From NCBI GenBank assembly GCA_031551355.1, contig JAVBNT010000012.1, positions 67,041 through 131,040 on the forward strand: a stretch of 64,000 bases of DNA, read 5' to 3'. The first letter of the stretch is position 1. Each line of letters starts with the position of its first letter. Source of the stretch: JAVBNT01 sp031551355. GTDB taxonomy: Bacteria; Vulcanimicrobiota; CADAWZ01. This document shows, in pieces, positions 33,270 to 42,000 of the stretch. The notes below the pieces were generated by a model. That model was not told the DNA's origin. It worked only from the letters and a program-made list of their open reading frames with translations, and searched no databases. The translations under genes were made by a program, and so were the position numbers.

Positions 33270-33341
33270 GGGGTAGTAGTTCAGTGGTAGAACGTCGGTC
33301 TCCAAAACCGAATGTCATGGGTTCAAATCCTGTCTGCCCCG
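33270..33341 (+). tRNA. tRNA-Trp (CCA)
   Basis: 72 bases. Acceptor stem GGGGTAG/CTGCCCC (one G-T pair), anticodon loop CTCCAAA with anticodon CCA, T loop TTCAAAT, discriminator G; CCA is not encoded. Its 3' 43 bases are duplicated at 34248-34290, which marks it as the attachment site of the hicAB insert. The gene itself is intact. Confidence 0.96.
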
Positions 33342-33342
33342 T
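33299..33342 (+). repeat. attL-like direct repeat (3' end of tRNA-Trp)
   Basis: 44 bp from the anticodon loop to one base past the tRNA. It matches 34248-34291 with a single difference (C to T at the fifth base). The repeat lies on the same strand 949 bp away and encloses only hicA and hicB. Confidence 0.85.
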
Positions 33343-33350
33343 TTAAAATA

Positions 33351-33387
33351 AAAGCCTTTAAACATCAGTGTTTGAGGGCTTTTTTTG
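33351..33387 (+). terminator. Rho-independent terminator after tRNA-Trp
   Basis: A 14-bp stem (33351-33364 with 33369-33382, two G-T pairs), TCAG loop, then TTTTT. It lies inside the island and would insulate hicAB from the tRNA promoter. Confidence 0.85.
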
Positions 33388-33446
33388 TTTTGTGACTTTA
33401 TCCAAACGCCCAAAATGTGGAAAACTCGGTAGTTTTTGTTTTTAAA

Positions 33447-33475
33447 TTGACTGCACAACATAAAAGTTGTATAAT
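33447..33475 (+). promoter_or_regulatory. hicAB promoter with operator-like inverted repeat
   Basis: TTGACT (33447-33452), 17-base spacer, TATAAT (33470-33475). ACAAC (33555 is not involved; 33455-33459) and GTTGT (33466-33470) form an inverted repeat in the spacer, a natural place for HicB autorepression. Confidence 0.75.
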
Positions 33476-33495
33476 GTATTCAAGAGGTAAACACT

Positions 33496-33678
33496 ATGAC
33501 CGGAAAGCAGATGTTAAAACTTTATAAAGAAAATGGCTGGGCATATAAAAGAACTACCGGAAGTCATTTCATTATGTTTAAAAATGGTTTTGCTGAATCA
33601 ATACCGATTCATGCAGGAAAAGAGCTGGGAACGGGATTACAGGCAAAACTGCTAAAAAGGCTAAAGGAGGTAAAATAA
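33496..33678 (+). CDS. hicA: HicA-type mRNA interferase toxin
   Basis: 60 residues; AAGAGGT precedes ATG 33496. The fold is the small double-stranded RNA-binding-like HicA domain: GKQMLKLYKENGW helix, RTTGSHFIM with catalytic His24, then IPIHAGKELGTGLQAKLLKRL. HicA binds translating mRNA and cleaves it, causing growth arrest, and HicB neutralises it. Length and motif are normal, so it is predicted to be active. It precedes hicB by 2 bases and has its own promoter. The pair is the sole content of the tRNA-Trp mini-island. Confidence 0.93.
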   Translation: MTGKQMLKLYKENGWAYKRTTGSHFIMFKNGFAESIPIHAGKELGTGLQAKLLKRLKEVK

Positions 33679-33680
33679 AA

Positions 33681-34106
33681 ATGTTAAAATATCCGGCAAA
33701 ATTTGAACCTGCCGAAGAAGGCGGTTTTATTGTTGAGTTTCCTGATTTAGAAGGTTGTTTAACAGAAGGCGATACTTTGGAAGAAGCTAAAGAAATGGCG
33801 CAAGACGCCTTAACCGGATGGCTTGATGTTATGTATGAAATGAATGGTAATATTCCTTCACCTTCTCAAATTGAAGGAGAAAACATTTATTATATTGCTC
33901 CTGATTCTGACGTTGCAATTCCTATTTTGATAAAACAGTTAAGGCAAAGCAAGGGATTGACCCAAAAACAAATCTCCGAAGCTATCGGGATAAAATACCA
34001 GGCTTATCAGCGTTTTGAAAACCCTAGAACCTTTAACGCAACGGTAAAAACACTTAAAAGAATCAGCAGTGTTTTGGGCAAAGAATTGATAATTGATTTT
34101 GCTTAA
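33681..34106 (+). CDS. hicB: HicB-type antitoxin with XRE-type DNA-binding domain
   Basis: 141 residues; AAAGGAGG lies before ATG 33681. The N-terminal about 65 residues are the degenerate RNase-H-like HicB domain (YPAKFEP..EGGFIVEFPDLEGCLTEGDTLEEA). The C-terminal about 60 residues are a helix-turn-helix of the XRE type (LRQSKGLTQKQISEAIGIKYQAYQRFE). It sequesters HicA and probably represses the operon by binding the inverted repeat in the promoter. Both domains are complete. It starts 2 bases after hicA. Confidence 0.93.
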   Translation: MLKYPAKFEPAEEGGFIVEFPDLEGCLTEGDTLEEAKEMAQDALTGWLDVMYEMNGNIPSPSQIEGENIYYIAPDSDVAIPILIKQLRQSKGLTQKQISEAIGIKYQAYQRFENPRTFNATVKTLKRISSVLGKELIIDFA

Positions 34107-34247
34107 TTCTATGGCGACTATTTTTTACAAAATGCCATAAAATCACAGGAAAAGAGATAAACGGCAAACAGTCTTAAACGCCTTTAATAAAAGAATAAAT
34201 CGCTGTTTTGAAGATCTTGATTCATGACTAAATTTTTGCTAAAATAT
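34107..34247. other. Tail of the mini-island
   Basis: About 140 bases of AT-rich sequence between hicB and the second tRNA repeat. No frame or RNA is evident and no trace of an integrase gene was seen. Confidence 0.5.
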
Positions 34248-34291
34248 TCTCTAAAACCGAATGTCATGGGTTCAAATCCTGTCTGCCCCGT
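34248..34291 (+). repeat. attR-like partial copy of tRNA-Trp
   Basis: 44-bp direct repeat of 33299-33342 with one mismatch. It lacks the 5' half of the tRNA, so it is not a functional tRNA. It runs straight into the hairpin at 34287-34340, which was probably the original terminator of the tRNA gene before insertion. Confidence 0.85.
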
Positions 34292-34340
34292 ATTAAATCA
34301 GCACCACCCTTTTAGACGGGTGGTGCTGATTTAATACGGG
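34287..34340. terminator. 23-bp perfect hairpin, bidirectional terminator
   Basis: Arms 34287-34309 and 34318-34340 are perfect complements around an 8-base loop. T-rich sequence follows on the right (ATTTTTT). It overlaps the last bases of the partial tRNA copy and lies between convergent genes, so it can end the minus-strand gene at 34354 as well. Confidence 0.8.
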
Positions 34341-34353
34341 AGATTTTTTGTGG

Positions 34354-34995
34354 TTATTTTTTCAGTTCCATTACAAACTTGGGGCAGCCCTGGACTCCGG
34401 GGGTGATTTGGTATTTATTGAAAATAATTACCAGCCTGGAATCGTTGTCTACATAAAAGGATGTTTTTCCATCAACAACCGGATTTGCATCTTCGAGATA
34501 TAACTCCGGGTTTTCCGACATTTTTAACCTGATATGTTCCTGTGCCTTTTCATAAGCTTTTGATCCTAAAAGATCCTTCAGGGTGTATATTTTGTAGATG
34601 TTTCTGTCAAGGACTATGGTCTCTACATCATCACTGCCGGTGTTGCCTCTGAAAACACTCCCGTGCATGACTACCGACAGATATTTTTCATTGCTGAGAA
34701 TGGAATACGAGAAGTCTATTCTTTTATTTTTGTAGTCTTCCTTACCTGCAGATAAAATTATTTTATCATAAAACTCATTGATCGTTTTGTTTAGTTTTTC
34801 TTCCAGGACTTTGTCGTTAACCCCTGTGAAACAGGGCAGTTTTCCCGATATTTTATGTTCTTTGTCCTGCTTGTTTATTTCTTTTACGGTATAGAGACGT
34901 TCCTTGACTGTGCCTCTATGCTCCGAAGCGTACGCAGCGGAAAAAATAATTGCGCTGATTGCTATTGCCGTTAAGACTGTAATAATACTTTTCAT
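34354..34995 (-). CDS. Exported DUF3298-like (PdaC/RsiV-type) protein
   Basis: 213 residues from ATG 34995, preceded by AAAAGGAGCT; the frame extends 50 codons upstream, but that part has no ribosome-binding site. The signal peptide MKSIITVLTAIAISAIIFSA ends near Ala-Tyr-Ala-Ser. The mature part follows the DUF4163/DUF3298 pattern: KISGKLPCFTGV, LEEKLNKTINEFYDKI, YSILSNEKYLSVVM, and a C-terminal YQITPGVQGCPKFVM. Such domains occur in extracytoplasmic parts of PdaC and RsiV, where they bind cell-wall components or lysozyme. It is encoded alone, with a shared terminator at its 3' side. Confidence 0.75.
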   Translation of the reverse strand: MKSIITVLTAIAISAIIFSAAYASEHRGTVKERLYTVKEINKQDKEHKISGKLPCFTGVNDKVLEEKLNKTINEFYDKIILSAGKEDYKNKRIDFSYSILSNEKYLSVVMHGSVFRGNTGSDDVETIVLDRNIYKIYTLKDLLGSKAYEKAQEHIRLKMSENPELYLEDANPVVDGKTSFYVDNDSRLVIIFNKYQITPGVQGCPKFVMELKK

Positions 34996-35461
34996 GGCTT
35001 TCAGCTCCTTTTGTAAAAATATTAGTATTGTAAAGTATGTAAAATACGGTGCTGATAAAAAAAAGCCTTTATTATCCTGCTTATTTCCGTATTTATGCTC
35101 CGGATAAAGAGCTCTGAAGCGGTTGTTGCAAGCGTTGGACGCCATATTTTTTAAGTTGGCTGAAAGATTTTTTTATGCAGGTAAAAATCCGCTTGCTAAA
35201 GAAAATTAGCTGAATTCGCAGTAGTTATTTTAATATTTGGAGCTGGCAATGAATTTTTTAAAAAAGTGGTTCTAGATAGGCGCTTTTTTGCTATTTCCTT
35301 ACACAGTTTTTTGTTACGGCCGAGCATGCAAGGCATATATACTCGATTGTATATTTTGTGATTAGTGTTATTATTATTGCAGGTGACAAACAAAGACGCA
35401 GCAATTTGCTGTTGCTGCTTGATTTTATGAAACAGCATTGCGGAATAAAAAAGGGGGATTC
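34996..35461. other. Divergent intergenic region upstream of birA
   Basis: About 465 bases between the DUF3298-like gene (minus) and birA (plus). It contains short Asn/Lys-rich frames on the minus strand without ribosome-binding sites. AT-rich; no RNA gene or repeat was recognised. Confidence 0.5.
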
Positions 35462-36214
35462 ATGTCCGATAGAACAGTAACTGAGATTGAGCAATGGTGG
35501 GAAAATATTGATATTGCCGATGAGCTGTTGTCTACGAATACAAAAGCCAGGGAAATGGCTGTGGCCGGCGCGCCTCATGGCTCTGTGATCGCAGCGAGAA
35601 GGCAGACTTTGGGCTATGGTAAACAGCAAAGAGTATGGGCTTCTCCCGAGGGCGGGCTTTGGTTTTCAATCATATTGAGACCTCCTCATACGGAAGGATT
35701 GTCATTGCTGTTTTCATTATGGGTTATGGAATTTCTGGAATCTCATACGGGAGTAAACCTGGAGCTTTATTGGCCTAACGATGTATACATGGAAGGTAGG
35801 AAATTAGGCGGTATCCTTTTGGAAGGGGTTTGTAACGGTTCCGGAGATGGTTTTGTTGTTGCCGGAATCGGTCTTAATATCAACAATGCTCCGTCCTCTA
35901 TACCTGAAGAGTTTAATGCTGTGTCGCTGATAAGCCGAACCGGGAAAGAGATTAATCTTGACTATTTGCTCGAAGATTTGATTATGCATCTCCAGTTTAA
36001 TTATGAGACGGCTTCCAACTGCGGTTTTAAAGCTTTTTTAGATGAGATAATTCTCAGATGCCCAATGATTGGCAAAACCGTGGAAATTTTTACGGAGGAA
36101 GGCTCTTATAGGGCGGTCGTTTCGGCAATAGGGGAAAAGGGGCAGCTGGTTATTACAGATGATTCCGGTAGGATTGTTGATTTGTGGGCGTGTGAGAAGA
36201 TTAGGGTTGTTTGA
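35462..36214 (+). CDS. birA: Biotin--[acetyl-CoA-carboxylase] ligase
   Basis: 250 residues from ATG 35462, with AAGGGGGA just before it; the upstream in-frame ATG at 35438 lacks a site. The catalytic domain shows the biotin/AMP-binding loop region (ARRQTLGYGKQQRVWASP), GGLWFSIILRP, the LYWPNDVYMEGRKLGGILLEG signature with the catalytic Lys, and VAGIGLNIN. A C-terminal BPL-C domain (about 200-250) follows. There is no N-terminal helix-turn-helix, so it is a class I ligase without repressor function. The usual GRGRxGR loop reads GYGKQQR here, a mild divergence. It attaches biotin to carboxylase carrier domains. Confidence 0.93.
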   Translation: MSDRTVTEIEQWWENIDIADELLSTNTKAREMAVAGAPHGSVIAARRQTLGYGKQQRVWASPEGGLWFSIILRPPHTEGLSLLFSLWVMEFLESHTGVNLELYWPNDVYMEGRKLGGILLEGVCNGSGDGFVVAGIGLNINNAPSSIPEEFNAVSLISRTGKEINLDYLLEDLIMHLQFNYETASNCGFKAFLDEIILRCPMIGKTVEIFTEEGSYRAVVSAIGEKGQLVITDDSGRIVDLWACEKIRVV

Positions 36215-36261
36215 TTATTTATTTTTCGGACGGTTAAAATTTTTTGACAGGAGGAAAGTCT

Positions 36262-38079
36262 ATGAAACTTTTTCCCAAATTTTATTTTAAAATATTTTAT
36301 CATATATTCTTTCTTTTTACGGTGTTGTTTCTGTTGAGTGCGCCATTGTTTGCCGAGGGCGGCGAAGGTGCTAAGATTGATCTTGGCGGTGAGACGGAGA
36401 CTAAATCCGAACCTCAGGCCACGGAAACTAAGCCGCCTGCACTGATCATACCGGAAAATGTCATTCAGGCCAGGGCTTCCACGGCCAGATTTTTCAACCG
36501 TGACATTGCCCAGCTGCATGTAACCATTAACGGCCGGACGCCGGAAATACGCGCCGAGCAGTTTTCCGGCAAGGTTATTGATGCTCTTAATGTGAATCCG
36601 GCCGGACTTGTTTCCGCGGAAAAAATTGAAGGGGCTACAAGAATAAAAATCAATGATATTCTGGTGCTTACGCTTCATGATGATGATTTACAGCTTGCGG
36701 AAGGTGAGAATAAGAGCGCTAAAATAAATGAAACCGTTACTGCGCTGGAAAAATCAATTGCTGATTATAAAGAGCAGCGAAGTTTAGGGTTTATAAAAGA
36801 TGCTCTTATTATGATTATTATTGCTGTTTTTTTATTCATGGTAACGACTTACGTAATCTCTTTTATCAGGAAACTTCTGCATCGCCATACGGAGTCGGTT
36901 ATCAGAAAGCTTTTTAATGCGTTTTCCGCCGAAGAGTTCAGTTCTCACCATGCGCCCAGGGTTGCAGATTTTATCAATAAACTTATAAGCGCGCTGCTTT
37001 ATGCCGCATATCTGGTCGTATTGTATATAAGTGTTATTCTCATATTGAGAAGCATTCCTTATACAAGGCCATGGGCTATGGGTTTAGGTCATAATTTCAT
37101 CCATTTGCTAAACTCTTTTATTATCAGTATGTCACATATTTTGCCCAATCTGTTTATAATGGTTTTGATCCTTGTTACTGCAAAATATTGTGTTTATCTG
37201 CTAAAAATATTCTTTAAGGGAATTGAGAAAAACCAGATTAACCTTTTGTGGATTGATAAGGAGACTATTGTTCCTACCCAAAGGCTGACGACTTTTTTTG
37301 TATGGATTGTAGCCATTGGCCTGGCATATCCTTTTATACCGGGAAGCGGCAGCGATGCCTTTAAGGGGCTTAGCGTAGTTGTCGGACTGATGCTTTCTTT
37401 GGGTTCCAGCAATATTATCAGTCAGGCGGTCAGCGGACTGATTCTGATCTATACAAAATCAATCAGGGTGGGGGATGTTATCAAAATTGAGGAGTTTGAA
37501 GGTGAAGTCATTTACATGGGAGCCTTTACTGTTCAGATAAGAAATATTGCCAAAGAGGAAATAAGTTTTCCCAACAGCCTTATTTTGGATAGTGTGACGA
37601 CAAATTATACGAAACAAAAAGCTGCCCAGGGTGTCTCGCTGCATACGAAAGTAACTATTGATTATGCCACGCCGTGGAGGCAGATACATGCCATCTTGCT
37701 GGACGCGGCCTCAAGGACAAAAAGTATCCTGCAGAACGGCAAGACAATGGTCTGGCAGACGGATCTCGGCAATTATGCCGTTGAGTATACTCTGGTTGTA
37801 TGGATAGACGATCCGGAGCGCAGAAAAATTATTCTTACGGAACTTAATGCGAATGTTCAGGATGTTTTTAATGAGTATGGAGTCCAGATTATGACGCCTA
37901 CATTCCTGGAAATGCCGACTGAAATGCCAAAAAGGAAACATGTCGTTCCTGAAGAGCACTGGTATGACGCTCCGGCTTTAAAACCCGGCAGCGTTTCATT
38001 TGTTGACGAAACTCCTGAAGATGAGACTTTGGCAGAGGCAAATAAAATTGCTAAAGGTAGAAAACGCAGAATAGACTGA
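36262..38079 (+). CDS. MscS-family mechanosensitive channel with exported N-terminal domain
   Basis: 605 residues from ATG 36262 (AGGAGG upstream). A signal peptide ends near Leu-Phe-Ala-Glu. An extracytoplasmic domain (about 25-175) with a YscD/BON-like part precedes five or so membrane helices (about 180-390). The pore helix and beta domain show the MscS core: LGLMLSLGSSNIISQAVSG-like Gly/Ala/Ser packing helix, VGDVIKIEEFEGEV, and ISFPNSLILDSVTTNY. MscS channels open under membrane tension and release solutes on hypo-osmotic shock. The enlarged N-terminus is like that of MscK/YnaI-type members. A hairpin follows the stop at 38131-38144. Confidence 0.93.
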   Translation: MKLFPKFYFKIFYHIFFLFTVLFLLSAPLFAEGGEGAKIDLGGETETKSEPQATETKPPALIIPENVIQARASTARFFNRDIAQLHVTINGRTPEIRAEQFSGKVIDALNVNPAGLVSAEKIEGATRIKINDILVLTLHDDDLQLAEGENKSAKINETVTALEKSIADYKEQRSLGFIKDALIMIIIAVFLFMVTTYVISFIRKLLHRHTESVIRKLFNAFSAEEFSSHHAPRVADFINKLISALLYAAYLVVLYISVILILRSIPYTRPWAMGLGHNFIHLLNSFIISMSHILPNLFIMVLILVTAKYCVYLLKIFFKGIEKNQINLLWIDKETIVPTQRLTTFFVWIVAIGLAYPFIPGSGSDAFKGLSVVVGLMLSLGSSNIISQAVSGLILIYTKSIRVGDVIKIEEFEGEVIYMGAFTVQIRNIAKEEISFPNSLILDSVTTNYTKQKAAQGVSLHTKVTIDYATPWRQIHAILLDAASRTKSILQNGKTMVWQTDLGNYAVEYTLVVWIDDPERRKIILTELNANVQDVFNEYGVQIMTPTFLEMPTEMPKRKHVVPEEHWYDAPALKPGSVSFVDETPEDETLAEANKIAKGRKRRID

Positions 38080-38130
38080 CAAAATTTTTAGCCCCTGATT
38101 TGCCGAAACGGTTATAAATAAATTAAAAGA

Positions 38131-38156
38131 GGGGCTGTAGCCCCCCGCTTTTTATT
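38131..38156. terminator. Short hairpin between convergent mscS-like and HU genes
   Basis: GGGGC-TGTA-GCCCC followed within 7 bases by a T run on the plus strand and by TCTTTTAATTT on the minus strand. It is small but well placed to serve both genes. Confidence 0.45.
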
Positions 38157-38442
38157 CCAGTACCTCTTTCAGTGCTTTTCCAGCCCTGAATGAAGGTATT
38201 TTTTTTGACGGAATTTGTATTTTTTCGTGAGTTACCGGGTTTATGCCAGCACGTCCGGTACGCAGTCTTGCCTCAAAACTGCCGTAAGGAATATATCTTA
38301 CCGGTATGCCGTTTTTTAAAGAATCTTTTACAAGTTCCCAGAAAGTCTCCATAACGGTTTCCGTGTCTTTTTTTGATATATCCGCCTTTCTGGCGATCAA
38401 GGCTATTAATTCTTTTTTGCTTAATATATTTTTTTCTGACAT
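38152..38442 (-). CDS. HU/IHF-family DNA-binding protein
   Basis: 96 residues from ATG 38442; GGGAG lies 13 bases upstream, a rather long gap, and a TTG 7 codons earlier is an alternative. The helical dimerisation half (LSKKELIALIARKADISKKDTETVMETFWELV) is followed by the beta arm with GSFEARLRTGRAGINPVTHEKIQIPSKKIPSFRAGK, the HU/IHF signature. It binds and bends DNA as a dimer, compacting the nucleoid. The arm sequence is closer to HU than to IHF; the single-letter family member cannot be fixed. Confidence 0.93.
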   Translation of the reverse strand: MSEKNILSKKELIALIARKADISKKDTETVMETFWELVKDSLKNGIPVRYIPYGSFEARLRTGRAGINPVTHEKIQIPSKKIPSFRAGKALKEVLE

Positions 38443-38533
38443 TGATCTTTGTATTTCTCCCAAAAGTTATGCCGGCAATAAAAAACTATTGATCTGCATC
38501 TGTTTTATTCCGGCACATATTAGTCCGTAAATT

Positions 38534-38983
38534 TTATTTAAAAAGTTTTTTGAAATTGATGTTTCTTGTAAAATACCAACCAACCGTTGCAAAGATGAGC
38601 AGAAATACGAACGAAAATACCACAACTTTGCCGGATATCTTGCTTGCTGCCGGTGTTGGTGTTGGCGTTGGTGTTGGTGTCGGTTTGGGTGCCGGTTTTG
38701 TTGACTCAACCTGCACGGCAGAGCCTCCCGGATTGTATGAACCTCCCTGGTTTCCTGAGGAACCTCCCTGATATGCCCCTCCGCTTCTGCCGGAATTTTC
38801 ATCATCAGACTGTTGTGTTTTACCTTTCATTGCACTTTCTTCGGCTCTTCTTTCCGCCGGTGTTAAAGGTTTGTATTCGGCCGGGTCGGGACGTATAGCT
38901 GTAAATGCATACGTCTGGCAGTTAACGGCAAATAAAAAAACGATGGCAAACAAAAAGAAACTTGTTATTTTTTTATTGTTCAC
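38534..38983 (-). CDS. Small secreted/membrane protein with Pro-Thr repeat and C-terminal anchor
   Basis: 149 residues from GTG 38983, preceded by AGGGGGG with a 6-base gap. The signal peptide ITSFFLFAIVFLFAVNCQTYA is followed by a polar Gly/Ser/Gln-rich stretch. Next come a (Pro-Thr)x5 run with Lys-Pro flanks at about 98-110, a membrane helix (VVVFSFVFLLIFATVGWYF) and a short basic tail. The layout resembles a surface stalk held in the membrane. No enzyme motif and no known family. The dinucleotide-like DNA (GGTGTT) behind the Pro-Thr run is prone to slippage. Confidence 0.65.
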   Translation of the reverse strand: MNNKKITSFFLFAIVFLFAVNCQTYAFTAIRPDPAEYKPLTPAERRAEESAMKGKTQQSDDENSGRSGGAYQGGSSGNQGGSYNPGGSAVQVESTKPAPKPTPTPTPTPTPAASKISGKVVVFSFVFLLIFATVGWYFTRNINFKKLFK

Positions 38984-39025
38984 AAACGCCCCCCTATCTT
39001 AATTTTTCTTATTTTTAAGTTATAC

Positions 39026-39072
39026 AAAAACCGCCTGAATCCTTCCTGCCAATGTTCTCCAGACGGTTTTTT
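39026..39072 (-). terminator. Terminator of the pseudopilin operon
   Basis: On the minus strand AAAAACCGTCTG pairs with CAGGCGGTTTTT across a loop of about 22 bases, ending in a T run. It lies 26 bases after the stop of the 1001-residue gene. Confidence 0.6.
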
Positions 39073-39097
39073 ACGTTTTTTTATTTACTAAAAAAGG

Positions 39098-42000
39098 TTA
39101 GATTCTTTTTTGCTGCTGCGATATTGCGCCTCTGTCGATATAGCTGAGAATTGTCCATCTGATCACGGCTCCATTGGCAAAATCGGAGAGTCTGCCGTTC
39201 GTTGTTGAGAAATACGGCGCGCTTCTGTCGAGAAGGTTGGCGTCAAACGACATTATCTGTCCCGGGTATCCCATCTGGTGGATTCTTTTCTTACCGTCGG
39301 CCCCTCTGACGCCGGCGTCGGCTTCAATGTCGGCAAACCTTGAAATCACGGCTCCCGTGAAGTTGAACAGACCCTGTGAGTAGATGTCGGGATTTCCATC
39401 GTTGGCGATCGTAGAATTGGATGTTCTGACGGCTCCGAAATAATAGTCTTTCCAGAGCATTGTTTTCGATTCCCTATTCATGGCTACGAATTTGTTGAAA
39501 CGGTATATTTGTCCGCTTGCTGATACCGGTGTCGTTGTAGTCGCGCTTAAATTAGTACAGCCTTGAGCGTTCTCCGCCAGCAGTTGGGCGTTCTCCGGGC
39601 TTGTCATTTTGTCATATAGGGCTTTGTTTAACAGGACATTATAGGGGTTATTTGTATCATTGTTCTGGTATCCGGGCGGTCTTCTGGTTGCGTTTGACAT
39701 GTCTTTGACTCCGACATTGCCGGATGTGTCGTAATTAAGATTTTTGCTGGCATTGTAAAAATCCATCGTCATATTGTGCCTTTCGCTGGCAACAACGGCG
39801 TCCAGTTTCAGCACTCCGTCTCCGGTTTTTGTCTGATTTGTTTTTTCCGGTATTGCCGCGGGATTGACATCGCCTGACGGGACCTGCTGATGTGTAAAAT
39901 CATTGAGATATACCCTGTTTTTTGCCACCAGTGCCAATGACGCCTGAGTTCCTTTTTGATAAGCCAAATCGCCGATGACGCTGATGTTACCTACCGGTTG
40001 CTCCGTATATTCCGATATTGGCGGGAATACGTCTGTAAATCCCTGGCGGCGAAGAGCATCTATTCTGGTCTGACTGACGGCACTCATCGGTACCCCAAAT
40101 CTTGTGGCTCCTATAGTTGTGTTTTCTTCGTACATTCCCGTATTACTATTATATGTCATGTCCAGAAAAGCGTATTGGCCTTCGGCATTGACAAGGTTTG
40201 GCGCTACAAGCCTGCCGTCAAACTTGCCGACCTTTCTGGCGCCGTTGCCATCACCGCCGGCAGCACTGTAACTTTGTGCATCAACATTTTCATTGGTATC
40301 GGAAACGATCGTTACCGGGTTTACTACCTGGCCGTTTTCATACTGTAAGCCGGTTGCTCCCTGCACCTGGACGTTTGCTCCTTTTATGTAAATCATATTG
40401 TTGAAACCGTCTTCTTTGTCGGTAAAACTATCTCTGGTGCCGGAAACCGTCCGTTCTCTTATGGTGCCGTTATCGTTATAGTATTCTATTTGTTCTATTG
40501 TGTATCTGTTGACTTTTTCTCCGGTTTGTGTTGGCTCGTTGCCGATAGTTATTCTGACTGTAGGCACTTCCATTTTTTCGTTGGCGTAAAGCTTATCGGC
40601 CGTATATTGCTGATCAGTATTCCCGTAAGTTTTATACCACTTGCTCTCTGGTTGACCGTTGCTCGCAAGCTGGTCGTACAACCCGGGTACAGGATTGCCG
40701 GCCTCATCCAGAGACGAAAGTTTTGACTTTACGTTGCCGGATTCGTCAGCCTGGTTCCAGATACTCTCCGTGGAGTTTGATGTTTTTATTACTCCCTCGT
40801 CCACCGGTACCGAAGGATTGGTGATTCCTTTGACGACATTATTTTTGACCGCCGCTTCATTGTTGAATTCGGAATATTTTTCTCCGGAACCGGAAATTTT
40901 TTGAAAAACAATACCGGGGGCCTCTGCTCCTTTTTGTGTGGAAAGGATGCTTTTAAATTTGGTAATCTTCGATTCATTGGCAAGATTGTTGCTGGGGTTT
41001 AGTGCCTTATCTTCCAAATCTTTATTAAGAAAGCTGATTTTGATGGAACCGCTGCTGTCATATGCCTGCTGAACAGGGCTCTCGCCGCCGCCTTCTTTAG
41101 CGGTGGCAAAACTATTCAAATTAAAATTTCTGGTTAGCTGCGGAGCTCCCCATTCGGGCAGCTTGTTACCATGGGAGTCTTTACCTGACAGATGGCCGTC
41201 GGCTCTGATGCCGCCGTCCCAGTTGGCATTTTCATCAAGAAAAGCCGCGTCGGCAGTCAGTTCCTGGGCGTTAGGATATGCGAACGAACCGAAAATGCTA
41301 GCTCTTGGATCGGAAGGATTGTCAAAAGCTCTTGTATTCTGGTAAATAGAACCCGGGAAAGCGTAGGAAGTTCTGACGCTGATGGCTCTTGAAGCCACAA
41401 GGGTCGGGCCCATTACAATGCTGCTATCGGTTATATGGTCTCTTGCATTTTCTGCAGCGTCCAGACTTTCATATACAAATGACGCTACGCCGACGCGGTA
41501 GGAAATGTTGTCCTGAATCATCGGTACGCCGCTAACCGGCCTGACCGTAACATCACCGCCGTTGGCATTTTCTGGATTGATCGCGATTATCAGGATGCCG
41601 AACTTTTGCTGCGGCAGCGGAATCGGAGCTGCGGTTACAAATGTCGGCGACGGCAGCGTTTCACCGTTTTGAGCGCCGGAGATATTGGTAACCGGCATGA
41701 ATTCTCCAAACCAGACTCTTGCGTTTGGATCAGGGGTAAGCTGCACGCCGTTAGCCAGGTCCGAGTTTAATAGATTGTCAAACATCTTGTTCTGAGAGGG
41801 ATTGAGCTGATCTACACTGATTTTTATGCGCAGTCCGACTGCTTTTCCATCCGGGCTAAGCGTATTGAGACCTGTCGTTTTTTCTACTACCCAGTTTGCC
41901 GGTTCACCCATGGCGTTGAGAACCGCATCAATGCCGGCCTGGGCAAAAGACAGTGCCATCGCTTCGGTTTTGTAATTTTTGGCGGCTTTATTGCCGGTGA

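Larger units (their letters stand above)
33343..34247 (+). mobile_element. Integrase-less hicAB mini-island in tRNA-Trp
   Basis: 905 bp between the two tRNA-derived 44-bp repeats. It contains a terminator for the tRNA, a complete promoter, hicA, hicB and about 140 bases of AT-rich sequence, with no integrase, excisionase or other gene. The layout is that of tRNA-site-specific integration: the 5' side keeps a whole tRNA and the 3' side a partial copy. It may be a remnant of a larger island or a cassette moved by an integrase encoded elsewhere. Confidence 0.75.

Noticed and set aside
34248..34291. Second tRNA-Trp gene
   Set aside because: Only the 3' part from the anticodon loop onward is present, so no cloverleaf can form; it is an attachment-site copy.
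36106..36678. 190-codon minus-strand frame
   Set aside because: Shadow of birA and the MscS gene; basic, low-complexity composition and no ribosome-binding site.
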